Shown here: positions 7,959 to 15,177 of the stretch, in pieces
How positions within the stretch are numbered: position 1 is the first letter of the stretch
Layout of the letters: each line of letters opens with the position of its first letter
Source: Gammaproteobacteria bacterium
Lineage (GTDB): Bacteria; Pseudomonadota; Gammaproteobacteria; SZUA-229
Assembly: GCA_011051475.1 (NCBI GenBank)
Contig: DRLE01000181.1
Span: forward strand, 1 to 15,195
Length of the DNA stretch: 15,195 nt
Reading direction: 5' to 3'
Translations under genes and position numbers: made by a program
The notes under the pieces: model-generated
What the model was told of the DNA's origin: nothing
The model's input: the letters and a program-made list of their open reading frames with translations, nothing else
Databases searched by the model: none

Positions 7959-8546
7959 CTACCTGATTTTCTGTCTGACGTCGGTTAAAACGGTGACCAG
8001 CTCATTCATGCCGTTTTCACGGGCGGCCACCAGCAGGGCCTCCACTTTTTCCGGGTCGGTAAGCGGGCCGATAACCTTGTGGCGGATTATGCCGTCACGG
8101 TCAATGAGAAAACTTTCCGGCGCGCCATAAACGCCCCAGTCGATGGCGATGCGCCCGTCACGATCGACGGCCACCACCTCGTAAGGGTTACCCAGGCGCG
8201 CCAGCCAGGCCTTTGCATCGGCCGGATCGTCCTTGTAGTTCAGGCCGACAATGCGTACGCCCCTGCTGCCCAGATACTTGACGACCTCATGTTCCTGGCG
8301 GCAGGCGAAACACCAGCTTGCCCAGACATTGAGCAATGTCACCTTGCCTTTGAAATCCTGCTCGGAAAAACGGCCGTCCTTTTCGAGCAGGGGCAGATCG
8401 AAGGCCGGCGCCGGCTTTCCAATCAGCGGCGAAGGGACTTCACGCGGATTCAGGGTCAGGCCGATACCGAGAAACACCACCAGCACCCCGAAAATAATCA
8501 GGGGCATAAAGCGGCGCAGGGTGGAAGGTTTTTCAGTTTCCATCAT
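7959..8546 (-). CDS. ccmG: Thioredoxin-like CcmG/DsbE, reductant for cytochrome c maturation
   Basis: The 195-residue membrane-anchored periplasmic thioredoxin has one N-terminal membrane helix (about 13-31), then GKPAPAFDLPLL. The active site is WASWCFACRQEH with Cys79 and Cys82, and the cis-proline Pro143 is in GVYGAPESFLID, all typical of CcmG. It passes electrons from CcdA/DsbD to CcmH and the apocytochrome. WCFAC replaces the more common WCxPC form: the position before the second Cys is Ala rather than Pro, which may shift its redox potential. It starts 17 nt after the ccmF stop and ends 6 nt before ccmH. ATG8546 and ATG8543 are both possible; the latter has better spacing from GGA. Confidence 0.96.
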   Translation of the reverse strand: MMETEKPSTLRRFMPLIIFGVLVVFLGIGLTLNPREVPSPLIGKPAPAFDLPLLEKDGRFSEQDFKGKVTLLNVWASWCFACRQEHEVVKYLGSRGVRIVGLNYKDDPADAKAWLARLGNPYEVVAVDRDGRIAIDWGVYGAPESFLIDRDGIIRHKVIGPLTDPEKVEALLVAARENGMNELVTVLTDVRQKIR

Positions 8547-8563
8547 TGTGTCCGTGGTTGGTC

Positions 8564-10513
8564 TTACGCACCGGCCGGTGACAGCCGGTCGCTGATTTTC
8601 TGTTTTACACTCTGCCGGTAACGGCGGTCGCTGACGGCAAGCACGCCACCGAGCGTCATCAGTATGCTGCCCAGCCAGATCCAGCGAATCAGCGGCTTGT
8701 AGTACACGCGCATGCTCCAGGCGCCGTCATCGAGCTCTTCACCGAGCGCGGCGTAGAGATCGCGGAAAAAGGTCTTGTCAATCGAGGCTTCCGTCATCGG
8801 GTTGCTCTTGCCGGAATACACGCGTTTCTGCGGATGCAGTTCGCCGACTTTTTTACTGTCGCGCCAGATTTCAATAACAGCTTCATTGGCATCGTAATTC
8901 ACGCCCTGTGCCTTGCGCGTACCCATAAAGTGGAAGGAATAGCCGGCGATATCGTACTCACTGCCCGGCACCATGCGCAGGTCTTTTTCCAGGCTGTAGC
9001 TCATGGTAATGGTGACACCGGCCACGAACATGGCCACGCCAAGATGCGCAATCACCATACCGGCATAGGCCAGCGGCAGGCGACGGCTTTTTGCCAGACG
9101 CGCGAACATGTCTTTCAATGTGGTCAGGGTAACCCAGAGCGCGCCGGCCAGACCAAGGCCGGTGGCTATGCGCAGCTCGCCCTCGATGAGGAAGGGCAGC
9201 AACAGACCGACGACCAGCGAAATAACAAACAGTGCCCACACGCTTTTGAGCACGCGCTGCCAGCTGTCGCCCTTCCAGCGCACCAGCGGCCCCAGACCCA
9301 GCAGCAACAGCAGCGGAATGGAAACCAGTGAGAACATGGTATCGAAGTAGGGCCGGCCCACCGAAATCTTGCCGATGCCAAAGGCGTCCACCACCAGCGG
9401 ATACATGGTGCCGACGAATACCGCACCGGCCGCGGTGAGGAAAATAATATTGTTCAGCAGCAACGCGGTCTCACGCGAGAACCACTGGAAACGGCCGTAG
9501 CTGATCACCGCGCCGGAACGCCAGGCGTACAGCGCCAGCGAACCGCCGACGACCACAACCAGGAAGGCGAGAATAAACACGCCGCGCGAGGGGTCGGTGG
9601 CAAAGGCATGTACCGACACCAGCACGCCGGAACGCACGATAAAGGTACCCAGCAGGCTCAGGGAGAAGGCCAGAATGGCCAGCAGCACGGTCCAGCTCTT
9701 GAACACACCGCGTTTTTCGGTACTGGCCAGGGAATGGATCAGCGCCGTGCCCACCAGCCAGGGCATAAAGGAGGCGTTTTCCACCGGGTCCCAGAACCAC
9801 CAGCCGCCCCAGCCCAGTTCGTTATAGGCCCACCAGCTGCCCAGAGCAATACCGAAGGTAAGAAAGCTCCAGGCAATGGTGGTCCATGGGCGCGACCAGC
9901 GCGCCCAGGTGGCGTCCAGCTTGCCGCCGAGCAGGGCGGCAACAGCAAAGGCGAAGGCCACGGAAAAACCGACATAGCCCATGTACAGCATCGGCGGATG
10001 GAAAGCCAGGCCCGGGTCCTGTAACAGGGGGTTAAGCTCATTGCCGTCCAGCGGTGCCGGGAACAGGCGCTCGAAGGGATTGGAGGTAAATAACATAAAG
10101 GCGAGAAAGCCGACGCTGATCATACCCATTACCGCCAGCACGCGCGCCATCAGGATATCCGGCAGGTTACGGCTGTAGGCAGCCACGGCCACGGTCCAGA
10201 TCGACAGGATCAGCGCCCACAGCAGCAGCGAGCCCTCGTGCGAACCCCAGACCCCGGAGATGCGGTACATCAGTGGCTGCACCAGATTGGAATGCTGTGA
10301 CACATATAATACCGAGAAATCATGCACGATAAAGGCATGCGTCAGCGCGGCATAGGCCAGACCAACGAACAGCAGCTGGGTGACCGAGGCAACCCTCGCC
10401 ATGGAAATCATGGCGGCATCGTTACGCGCGGCGCCGATCAGCGGCACGATGCTTTGCACAATGGCAACAGCAAAGGCGATTATCAGGGCAAAGTGTCCAA
10501 GTTCAGGGATCAT
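8564..10513 (-). CDS. ccmF: Haem lyase subunit CcmF
   Basis: CcmF is the integral membrane subunit that attaches haem from holo-CcmE to apocytochrome c. The 649-residue length is normal, with many hydrophobic segments. The tryptophan-rich WWD signature (WGGWWFWDPVENASFMPWL) spans about 235-253. Four histidines expected as haem ligands are present: His173 (FHPPMLYMGYVG), His260 (ALIHSLA), His302 (VSVHAFATDPSRG) and His490 (VIAHLGVAM). These correspond to E. coli His173, His261, His303 and His491. A large periplasmic loop lies near the C-terminus (about 510-610). A GAG motif lies 6 nt before the start. It follows ccmE by 33 nt and precedes ccmG by 17 nt. Confidence 0.98.
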   Translation of the reverse strand: MIPELGHFALIIAFAVAIVQSIVPLIGAARNDAAMISMARVASVTQLLFVGLAYAALTHAFIVHDFSVLYVSQHSNLVQPLMYRISGVWGSHEGSLLLWALILSIWTVAVAAYSRNLPDILMARVLAVMGMISVGFLAFMLFTSNPFERLFPAPLDGNELNPLLQDPGLAFHPPMLYMGYVGFSVAFAFAVAALLGGKLDATWARWSRPWTTIAWSFLTFGIALGSWWAYNELGWGGWWFWDPVENASFMPWLVGTALIHSLASTEKRGVFKSWTVLLAILAFSLSLLGTFIVRSGVLVSVHAFATDPSRGVFILAFLVVVVGGSLALYAWRSGAVISYGRFQWFSRETALLLNNIIFLTAAGAVFVGTMYPLVVDAFGIGKISVGRPYFDTMFSLVSIPLLLLLGLGPLVRWKGDSWQRVLKSVWALFVISLVVGLLLPFLIEGELRIATGLGLAGALWVTLTTLKDMFARLAKSRRLPLAYAGMVIAHLGVAMFVAGVTITMSYSLEKDLRMVPGSEYDIAGYSFHFMGTRKAQGVNYDANEAVIEIWRDSKKVGELHPQKRVYSGKSNPMTEASIDKTFFRDLYAALGEELDDGAWSMRVYYKPLIRWIWLGSILMTLGGVLAVSDRRYRQSVKQKISDRLSPAGA

Positions 10514-10546
10514 GGCTTTCTCGGGCGGTTATAGAAGACGGCCGGT

Positions 10547-11008
10547 TCAGGGCTTGCTGCCTTCCATGGCCTTCTGTTTATTGACGTGGCCGCCTTTTTC
10601 CAGCGCATCAGCGACTTCCGGCGGCATGTAGTTTTCATCGTGTTTGGCCAGTACTTCCTGGGCCACAAAGCGGCCATCGTCCTGCAGCTTGCCCATGGCG
10701 ACAATGCCCTGACCTTCGCGGAACAGGTCGGGAAGAATACCGGTGTATTCAATAGTCATGGATTCGGCATTGTCGGTAACATCAAACACCACCTTCAGGC
10801 TGTCGGGCGAACGCTTGACGCTGCCGGCCACCACCAGGCCGCCAACACGGAAGGAATGACTGTCGGGTGCCTCCCCGGCCTTGACCTGGGTGGGACTGTA
10901 GAAATACAGCAGGTTTTCCTCGAAGGCGGTCAGGCCCAGCACCGTGGCAATGGTCATACCAAACACCACGGCTAAAATTAACAGTTTACGACGGCTTCTT
11001 TTATTCAT
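10547..11008 (-). CDS. ccmE: Periplasmic haem chaperone CcmE
   Basis: The 153-residue protein has a basic N-terminus (MNKRSRRK), one membrane anchor (about 9-29) and an OB-fold domain (FRVGGLVVAGSVKR onward). The haem-binding motif is LAKHDENYMPPE: His123 is the residue that binds haem covalently, and Tyr127 is the axial ligand (E. coli His130 and Tyr134). It receives haem through CcmABCD and hands it to CcmF. The Shine-Dalgarno is weak (AAAGAA). It follows ccmD by 23 nt, and ccmF follows by 33 nt. Confidence 0.97.
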   Translation of the reverse strand: MNKRSRRKLLILAVVFGMTIATVLGLTAFEENLLYFYSPTQVKAGEAPDSHSFRVGGLVVAGSVKRSPDSLKVVFDVTDNAESMTIEYTGILPDLFREGQGIVAMGKLQDDGRFVAQEVLAKHDENYMPPEVADALEKGGHVNKQKAMEGSKP

Positions 11009-11031
11009 AATGATTCTTTAAATCTCTGCAG

Positions 11032-11211
11032 CTATGTTTTCGCACCGACAATGGCTTCTCGCTTTATCGCGCGTTTGATGCGGGCGATGATTTTTTTGCG
11101 CTGCCACATCGGCGACACAATATTGGCCACCAGTAACAGCAGCATCAGGCCATAGGACGTCCACACATAAAAGGCGTAACCGCCCATATTGAAAAACTCT
11201 GACCAGTTCAT
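11032..11211 (-). CDS. ccmD: Haem exporter subunit CcmD (small membrane protein)
   Basis: Reading ATG11211 to TAG11032 gives 59 residues: NWSEFFNMGGYAFYVWTSYG at the start, one membrane helix (LMLLLLVANIV, about 21-32), then a very basic tail (QRKKIIARIKRAIKRE). The GGYAFYVW segment and the helix plus basic tail are typical of CcmD, which stabilises the CcmC-CcmE complex and helps release holo-CcmE. It sits in its usual place between ccmC and ccmE. GGGG lies about 12 nt upstream, a long but usable spacing. It is short enough to be missed by gene finders with a 60-codon cutoff. Confidence 0.93.
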   Translation of the reverse strand: MNWSEFFNMGGYAFYVWTSYGLMLLLLVANIVSPMWQRKKIIARIKRAIKREAIVGAKT

Positions 11212-11227
11212 GGCTTTATAATTCCCC

Positions 11228-11977
11228 TTACAGCCCGGTTATCAGTTCGCGTACCCAGCGCCGGTTACGATCACGGTACAGGGCCTCGTTGCGCGTACGC
11301 ACCAGCACCATGGCAAAATAGAACAGCTTGAAGGCCAGCGCCATCAGCAGCAGCGGTATCAGCATGTCGATATGCATGGACGGCTTGTCGAACTTGGCCA
11401 CCGTGGCGCCCTGGTGCAGGGTATTCCACCACTCCACGGAATAATGAATAATGGGAATATTGACCACACCGACAATGGCGAGCAGGCCGCTGGCCCTGTC
11501 CGCGCTGCGCTGGTCTTCAATGGCCGACTGCAGCGCCATATAGCCGAAATAGAGAAACAGCAGAATCAGCTCGGAGGTCAGACGCGCGTCCCATACCCAG
11601 TAGGTGCCCCACATGGGCTTGCCCCAGAGCGAGCCGGTCACCAGCGCCAGAAAGGCAAAGGATGCGCCAATGGGCGCGCTGGCCGCGGCCACCATATCGG
11701 CCAGGCGAATCTGCCAGATAATACCGATGCCGGCGGAAATTGCCATCACCATATAGACGAACAGCGACATCCAGGCCGCCGGCACATGAATAAAGATAAT
11801 ACGGTAACTTTCGCCCTGCTGATAGTCGGGCGGCGCCTTGAACAGGCCCAGGTAAAGGCCATAGACGCCGATTATCAGGGCGCTGACGGCAAACCACGGA
11901 ATCAGCCTGGCCGACATCTCGTAGAAGTACTTCGGTGATGAAAATCGCTGTATCCAGCGCCATATTGCTTTAAACAT
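11228..11977 (-). CDS. ccmC: Haem transporter/handling protein CcmC
   Basis: CcmC is the six-helix membrane protein that presents haem to CcmE. The 249-residue product has the WWD motif WGTYWVWDARLTSEL (about 123-137) flanked by axial histidines His64 (IFIHVPAAW) and His188 (NTLHQG), equivalent to E. coli His60 and His184. VVNIPIIHYSVEWWNTLHQG is nearly the family consensus. I chose ATG11977 because its numbering fits the family. An in-frame TTG at 11986 lies closer to AAGGCGGG and would add three residues. It lies 15 nt after ccmB and is followed by ccmD after 16 nt. Confidence 0.97.
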   Translation of the reverse strand: MFKAIWRWIQRFSSPKYFYEMSARLIPWFAVSALIIGVYGLYLGLFKAPPDYQQGESYRIIFIHVPAAWMSLFVYMVMAISAGIGIIWQIRLADMVAAASAPIGASFAFLALVTGSLWGKPMWGTYWVWDARLTSELILLFLYFGYMALQSAIEDQRSADRASGLLAIVGVVNIPIIHYSVEWWNTLHQGATVAKFDKPSMHIDMLIPLLLMALAFKLFYFAMVLVRTRNEALYRDRNRRWVRELITGL

Positions 11978-11992
11978 GCTATTCAACCCGCC

Positions 11993-12664
11993 TTATCGGG
12001 AAGCCGTTATACGCAGCGCCACGGCCGTTGCCAGTGGCGCCAGCGACAGCGCCAATGCTAGCACAGCCGCAAGAAAGAATAATTGACCTCGAACCGGCAA
12101 ACCATCCATTGCCACATCCACCGCGTTTGCCCCGAAAATCAGCACCGGGATATACAAAGGCAGGACTATTAAGGACAGCAGAACCCCGCCCCGGTTCACC
12201 GCCACGGTCAAAGAAACCCCGATGGCGCCGATCAGGCTCAGCACCGGCGTGCCCAGCAGCAGGCTGTAGACCAGAACCTCCACCGATTCGTCCGGCAACG
12301 CCATAAACAGACCCAGCAGCGGCGCGATCAGCACCAGCGGCAGCCCGGTCAGAAACCAGTGCGCGGTCACCTTGGCCAGCACCAGCACCACCAGCGGGTT
12401 GGGACTGAGCATAAGCTGGTCCAGCGAACCGTCCTCGAAGTCCTGCTTGAACAGGCGGTCCAGCGACAGCAGCACCGCCAGCAGAGCCGACACCCAGATC
12501 ACGCCCGGCGCCATGGTGCGCAGCGCCTCGGTGGTCGGCGACACCGCCAGCGGGAACAGGGTCACCACCAGCACGAAAAAAATCAGCGGATTGGCCAGTT
12601 CATGACGACTGCGAAAGGCCAGGCGCAAATCACGCATCAGCAGGTAATAATACGCCTTGAGCAT
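11993..12664 (-). CDS. ccmB: Haem ABC exporter permease CcmB
   Basis: This 223-residue membrane protein has about six hydrophobic helices and the family-typical segments DLRLAFRSRHELANPLIFF and LFKQDFEDGSLDQLMLSP near the first cytoplasmic loop. It pairs with CcmA ATPase and CcmC/CcmD to drive release of haem-loaded CcmE. Its ATG shares one base with the ccmA stop (TGATG), so the two are translationally coupled. Length and order are standard. Confidence 0.96.
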   Translation of the reverse strand: MLKAYYYLLMRDLRLAFRSRHELANPLIFFVLVVTLFPLAVSPTTEALRTMAPGVIWVSALLAVLLSLDRLFKQDFEDGSLDQLMLSPNPLVVLVLAKVTAHWFLTGLPLVLIAPLLGLFMALPDESVEVLVYSLLLGTPVLSLIGAIGVSLTVAVNRGGVLLSLIVLPLYIPVLIFGANAVDVAMDGLPVRGQLFFLAAVLALALSLAPLATAVALRITASR

Positions 12665-13308
12665 CAGTCACGCTCCTGCCAGTCGGCATGGCTGTAGGCG
12701 CTCAGTTCGATCGAACGCATGTCACAGTCCAGCTGCATGCCGTGATGGGTAGTAAACATCACGCTGCCGCCGGCGGCGCGGTGTTCCAGAATCATCGATT
12801 CCATCAGCGCCACGCCCTGCACGTCCAGCGCCGTCAGCGGCTCATCGAGTATCCACAGCTTTGCGCCGGCCAGTTCGACAAAGGCAAGCAGGATGCGCCG
12901 GCGCTGACCGGAGGACAGCGCCTTGCCCGGCACATCCTCGAAGCCTGCCAGGCCGACCCTGGCCAGCGCGGCCTCGGTGGTTTTCGCGTCAATGCTCAGC
13001 GAGCGGGTATCGAGCAGTGCGCGCACGTTTTCCAGTACAGTCAGGTCGCCCTTGATACAGGGCAGATGCCCGATATAGACCATATTGGCGTAATAGTCTT
13101 CGCGGTTATGCCGGATCGACTCACCCTGCCACAGCACCTCGCCCTCTTCCGGCTGACGCAGACCGCAGACGATGCGCAGCAGGCTGGTCTTGCCGCAGCC
13201 ATTGGGGCCTTCCACCTGCATGACTTCGCCGGCAGACAGACTGAAGTTGAGATCGCTGAACAGCAGGCGGTCATCGCGAATACATTCAAGCGCGCGTATT
13301 TCAAGCAT
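12664..13308 (-). CDS. ccmA: Haem ABC exporter ATP-binding protein CcmA
   Basis: This 214-residue ABC ATPase has Walker A GPNGCGKT (34-41), signature LSSGQRRR (131-138), Walker B LWILDEP (151-157) and the H-loop His188 in FTTHHG. Its ATP hydrolysis frees holo-CcmE from CcmC. ATG13308 is preferred because AAGGG lies 4-5 nt upstream and the protein then starts with the typical MLEIRALEC. The longer in-frame reading to 13383 would extend into a transcription terminator and is not credible. It is the first gene of the ccm operon; the promoter must lie in the short 13309-13366 stretch or be readthrough from cytochrome c4, and no clear consensus boxes are visible. Confidence 0.97.
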   Translation of the reverse strand: MLEIRALECIRDDRLLFSDLNFSLSAGEVMQVEGPNGCGKTSLLRIVCGLRQPEEGEVLWQGESIRHNREDYYANMVYIGHLPCIKGDLTVLENVRALLDTRSLSIDAKTTEAALARVGLAGFEDVPGKALSSGQRRRILLAFVELAGAKLWILDEPLTALDVQGVALMESMILEHRAAGGSVMFTTHHGMQLDCDMRSIELSAYSHADWQERD

Positions 13309-13366
13309 CAGCCCTTGTCCCTGAATCAAACAGATAAAAGACCGAAGCCGGAAAAACTCGACCGGC

Positions 13367-13399
13367 AAAAAAAGGGATGGCATACGCCATCCCCGTTTT
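13367..13399 (-). terminator. Rho-independent terminator between cytochrome c4 and ccmA (second)
   Basis: GGGATGGC (13374-13381) pairs perfectly with GCCATCCC (13386-13393) around a 4-nt loop. On the minus strand a run of seven T follows (13373-13367). A G and five T flank the other side, so it could act in both directions. It is the second of two terminators after cytochrome c4. Confidence 0.88.
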
Positions 13400-13419
13400 T
13401 AACCCATGCCACATCATTT

Positions 13420-13448
13420 TAAAAAAACAAAGGGCGATAAGGCCCTTT
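13420..13448 (-). terminator. Rho-independent terminator of cytochrome c4 (first)
   Basis: AAAGGGC and GCCCTTT (13442-13448 with 13429-13435) form a 7-bp stem with a 6-nt loop. On the minus strand it is followed by G and then seven T. The stem begins within the cytochrome c4 stop codon, so termination would occur almost immediately after translation ends. Confidence 0.88.
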
Positions 13449-14058
13449 ATTTAATGCTGGCCATATAGTTAGCAAGCGCTTCCATATCATCTGCAGACAG
13501 CTTTGCTACGATAGAGCGCATCAGTGACTTCGGATCATTGCTGCGGCTGCCGTCTTTAAAGGCCTTCAGCTGCGCCAGCGTGTACTCTGGATATTGACCG
13601 CCAACACGCGGATAGGCGATACCGGCAACACCGGCACCGGTCGGGCCATGGCAACCCTGACAGGCGGGAATACCTTTCTGCAGGTCGCCGCCCTTGTAGA
13701 GCTCACGACCTCTGGCCAGCTTGCTTTCATCAAAGGGCGCCGTTGATGCGACGGTCTGTGACTGGAAGTAGGCGCCGATATCGGCCGCATCTTCTTCGGT
13801 CAGGGCCGCGACCATGCCGAACATAATGGCATTCTGACGCTTGTCATTGGCCTTGAAGTCCTTGACCTGCTTGGCAATATAGGCTTCATTCTGGCCTGCC
13901 AGCTTCGGATACGAGGAAGTCGGGCTATTACCATCCATACCGTGACAGCCACCACAGGCAGCTGCTTTTGTTTTACCGGCTTCAGCATTTCCTGCCAACG
14001 CGGTACCTGCAGAAGTCGCAACAAACAGCACCAGGGCAGCAACAATAGATTTTTTCAT
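13447..14058 (-). CDS. Di-haem cytochrome c4
   Basis: This 203-residue periplasmic electron carrier has a signal peptide (MKKSIVAALVLF, cleaved near ALAG, about residue 22). The two homologous class I cytochrome domains carry CGGCH (Cys35, Cys38, His39) and CQGCH (Cys133, Cys136, His137). Likely sixth ligands are Met79 or Met82 in NAIMFGMVAAL and Met180 in SLMRSIVAKLS. YPKLAGQNEAYI and YPRVGGQYPEYT are the matching repeats typical of c4. It probably feeds terminal cytochrome oxidases. ATG14058 has GGAG 8 nt upstream; the longer in-frame reading to 14094 lacks a signal peptide at its N-terminus. It needs the Ccm system encoded directly downstream, but two terminators separate the transcripts. 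Confidence 0.97.
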   Translation of the reverse strand: MKKSIVAALVLFVATSAGTALAGNAEAGKTKAAACGGCHGMDGNSPTSSYPKLAGQNEAYIAKQVKDFKANDKRQNAIMFGMVAALTEEDAADIGAYFQSQTVASTAPFDESKLARGRELYKGGDLQKGIPACQGCHGPTGAGVAGIAYPRVGGQYPEYTLAQLKAFKDGSRSNDPKSLMRSIVAKLSADDMEALANYMASIK

Positions 14059-14106
14059 TGTTTGAACTCCAAACATACGCGCCCATAAGGGCAAAAAAGT
14101 GGCGAA

Positions 14107-14135
14107 ATTCTACACTACCGGCCCCGTTCCTTCAA
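14107..14135 (-). promoter_or_regulatory. Sigma70-type promoter of cytochrome c4
   Basis: On the minus strand, TTGAAG (14130-14135) and TAGAAT (14107-14112) are separated by exactly 17 nt. TAGAAT matches five of six consensus positions and TTGAAG matches four. The transcript would have a leader of about 40 nt before ATG14058. That leader contains a small GCCC/GGGC hairpin near 14083-14094. Confidence 0.6.
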
Positions 14136-14138
14136 TAT

Positions 14139-14148
14139 CAATATATTG
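14139..14148. promoter_or_regulatory. AT-rich palindrome upstream of the cytochrome c4 promoter
   Basis: CAATATATTG is a perfect 10-bp palindrome, lying 3 nt upstream of the -35 box on the minus strand and inside the intergenic region shared with engB. It could be a regulator site for either divergent gene. A chance AT-rich palindrome is also possible. I do not recognise it as an FNR/ANR site, which would read TTGAT-N4-ATCAA. Confidence 0.3.
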
Positions 14149-14282
14149 GAATACACTGTTTAAGCTGAGCTGAATCAAGTCAGGTGAAAATATAGTGGTT
14201 TTTTTCGCCATGGTCGCCATCCATCGCCGCGGTCAGCCTGTGACCGGCAAGCACCTCCCTAATCCATGACAAATAAGGCATA

Positions 14283-14939
14283 ATGCCGCTAATGAACACC
14301 CCCGCCACGCAAAACAAGGACAGGAAGCCCAAAAACACTTCCGCCGACAATAAATATTACCGTCAGGCAAAATTTCTGCTCAGTGCCGGCAAGGCCGGCC
14401 AGTTCCCGCAGGGCGGTCGCGAAGTCGCCTTCGCCGGTCGTTCCAATGCCGGAAAATCCAGTGCAATCAATACCCTGTGTGACAACAAGGGGCTCGCCCG
14501 CACCAGTAAAACCCCCGGCCGCACCCAGCTGGTCAATTTTTTCGAGCTCGATGATTCCCGCCGCCTGGTCGACCTGCCCGGCTATGGTTTCGCCAAAGTT
14601 CCGCCTTCGGTCAAGCAGGCATGGCAGCGCCTGATGACGAACTACCTGAGCGACCAGCAAAGCCTCTGTGGTCTGGTCATTATTATGGATATCCGCCACC
14701 CGATGAATGAATATGACTGGCAGATGCTCCAGTGGTGCCAGCACTATGACCTGCCGGCTCATATCCTGCTGACCAAGGCCGACAAACTCAAGCGCAATGC
14801 CCAGATGCAAAGCAAGATGAAGACCATCCGGCAGCTGAAAGAGGCCCAGGTTGATGCCAGCGTACAGATTTTCTCGGCGCTGAAAAAGGACGGGCTGGGG
14901 GAGCTGGTGATAAAGCTGGATGAGTGGCTGGATTTATAA
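14283..14939 (+). CDS. engB: Ribosome biogenesis GTPase EngB (YihA/YsxC)
   Basis: This 218-residue TRAFAC GTPase is needed for 50S subunit assembly. Motifs in order: G1 GRSNAGKS (52-59), G2 region TSKTPGRT (74-81), G3 DLPGYG (97-102), G4 TKAD (164-167) and G5 SAL (198-200). FAGRSNAGKSS and LVDLPGYGFAK are diagnostic. ATG14283 has AAGG about 4 nt upstream; ATG14292 is too far from it. The N-terminal 20 residues are Lys/Thr-rich and probably disordered. It is divergent from cytochrome c4. No clear intrinsic terminator follows; the repeat tail begins about 15 nt downstream. Confidence 0.97.
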   Translation: MPLMNTPATQNKDRKPKNTSADNKYYRQAKFLLSAGKAGQFPQGGREVAFAGRSNAGKSSAINTLCDNKGLARTSKTPGRTQLVNFFELDDSRRLVDLPGYGFAKVPPSVKQAWQRLMTNYLSDQQSLCGLVIIMDIRHPMNEYDWQMLQWCQHYDLPAHILLTKADKLKRNAQMQSKMKTIRQLKEAQVDASVQIFSALKKDGLGELVIKLDEWLDL

Positions 14940-14955
14940 GCCCTGGAATTTGGCC

Positions 14956-15177
14956 GCGAAGGACGCAAAAGGCATGAAAAAAGCAAAAAACCACCTGCTG
15001 TCATCCTGAGCGAAACGCAGTGAAGCCGAAGGATCTGGTGCTCCAAAATAAACAGCGGCATAAGATCCTTCGGCTCCGCTCAGGATGACAAAACCCACGC
15101 AGTGTAGCTGTTAACCGGGGTATATACTTCACCACAAAGTCAGCGCTGGTCTTTTTCGCGCCTTTTGCGTTCTTTGC
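14956..15177. repeat. Nested inverted repeat block downstream of engB
   Basis: Two inverted repeats are nested. The outer arms are 14956-14981 (GCGAAGGACGCAAAAGGC and on) and 15152-15177 (reverse complement GCAAAGAACGCAAAAGGC and on), 26 nt each with about four mismatches. The inner arms are 14999-15036 and 15064-15090. They share TGTCATCCTGAGCG and AGCCGAAGGATCT, with 11 extra nt replacing 1 nt in the left arm. Both motifs resemble intergenic repeats that I know from many environmental bacterial genomes. Such repeats give spurious peptides like CHPERSRRI. No transposase is present. A non-autonomous element or a repeat-derived 3' structure is an inference. Confidence 0.7.

Larger units (their letters stand above)
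14059..14282. other. Divergent intergenic region between cytochrome c4 and engB
   Basis: This 224-nt region holds the cytochrome c4 promoter and the CAATATATTG palindrome. On the plus strand a weak TATAGT (14192-14197) might be a -10 box for engB, but no convincing -35 partner is visible. Otherwise I see no gene or RNA structure in it. Confidence 0.5.

Noticed and set aside
13309..13383. N-terminal extension of ccmA
   Set aside because: It would run through a transcription terminator; the start at 13308 has a good ribosome binding site and the family N-terminus.
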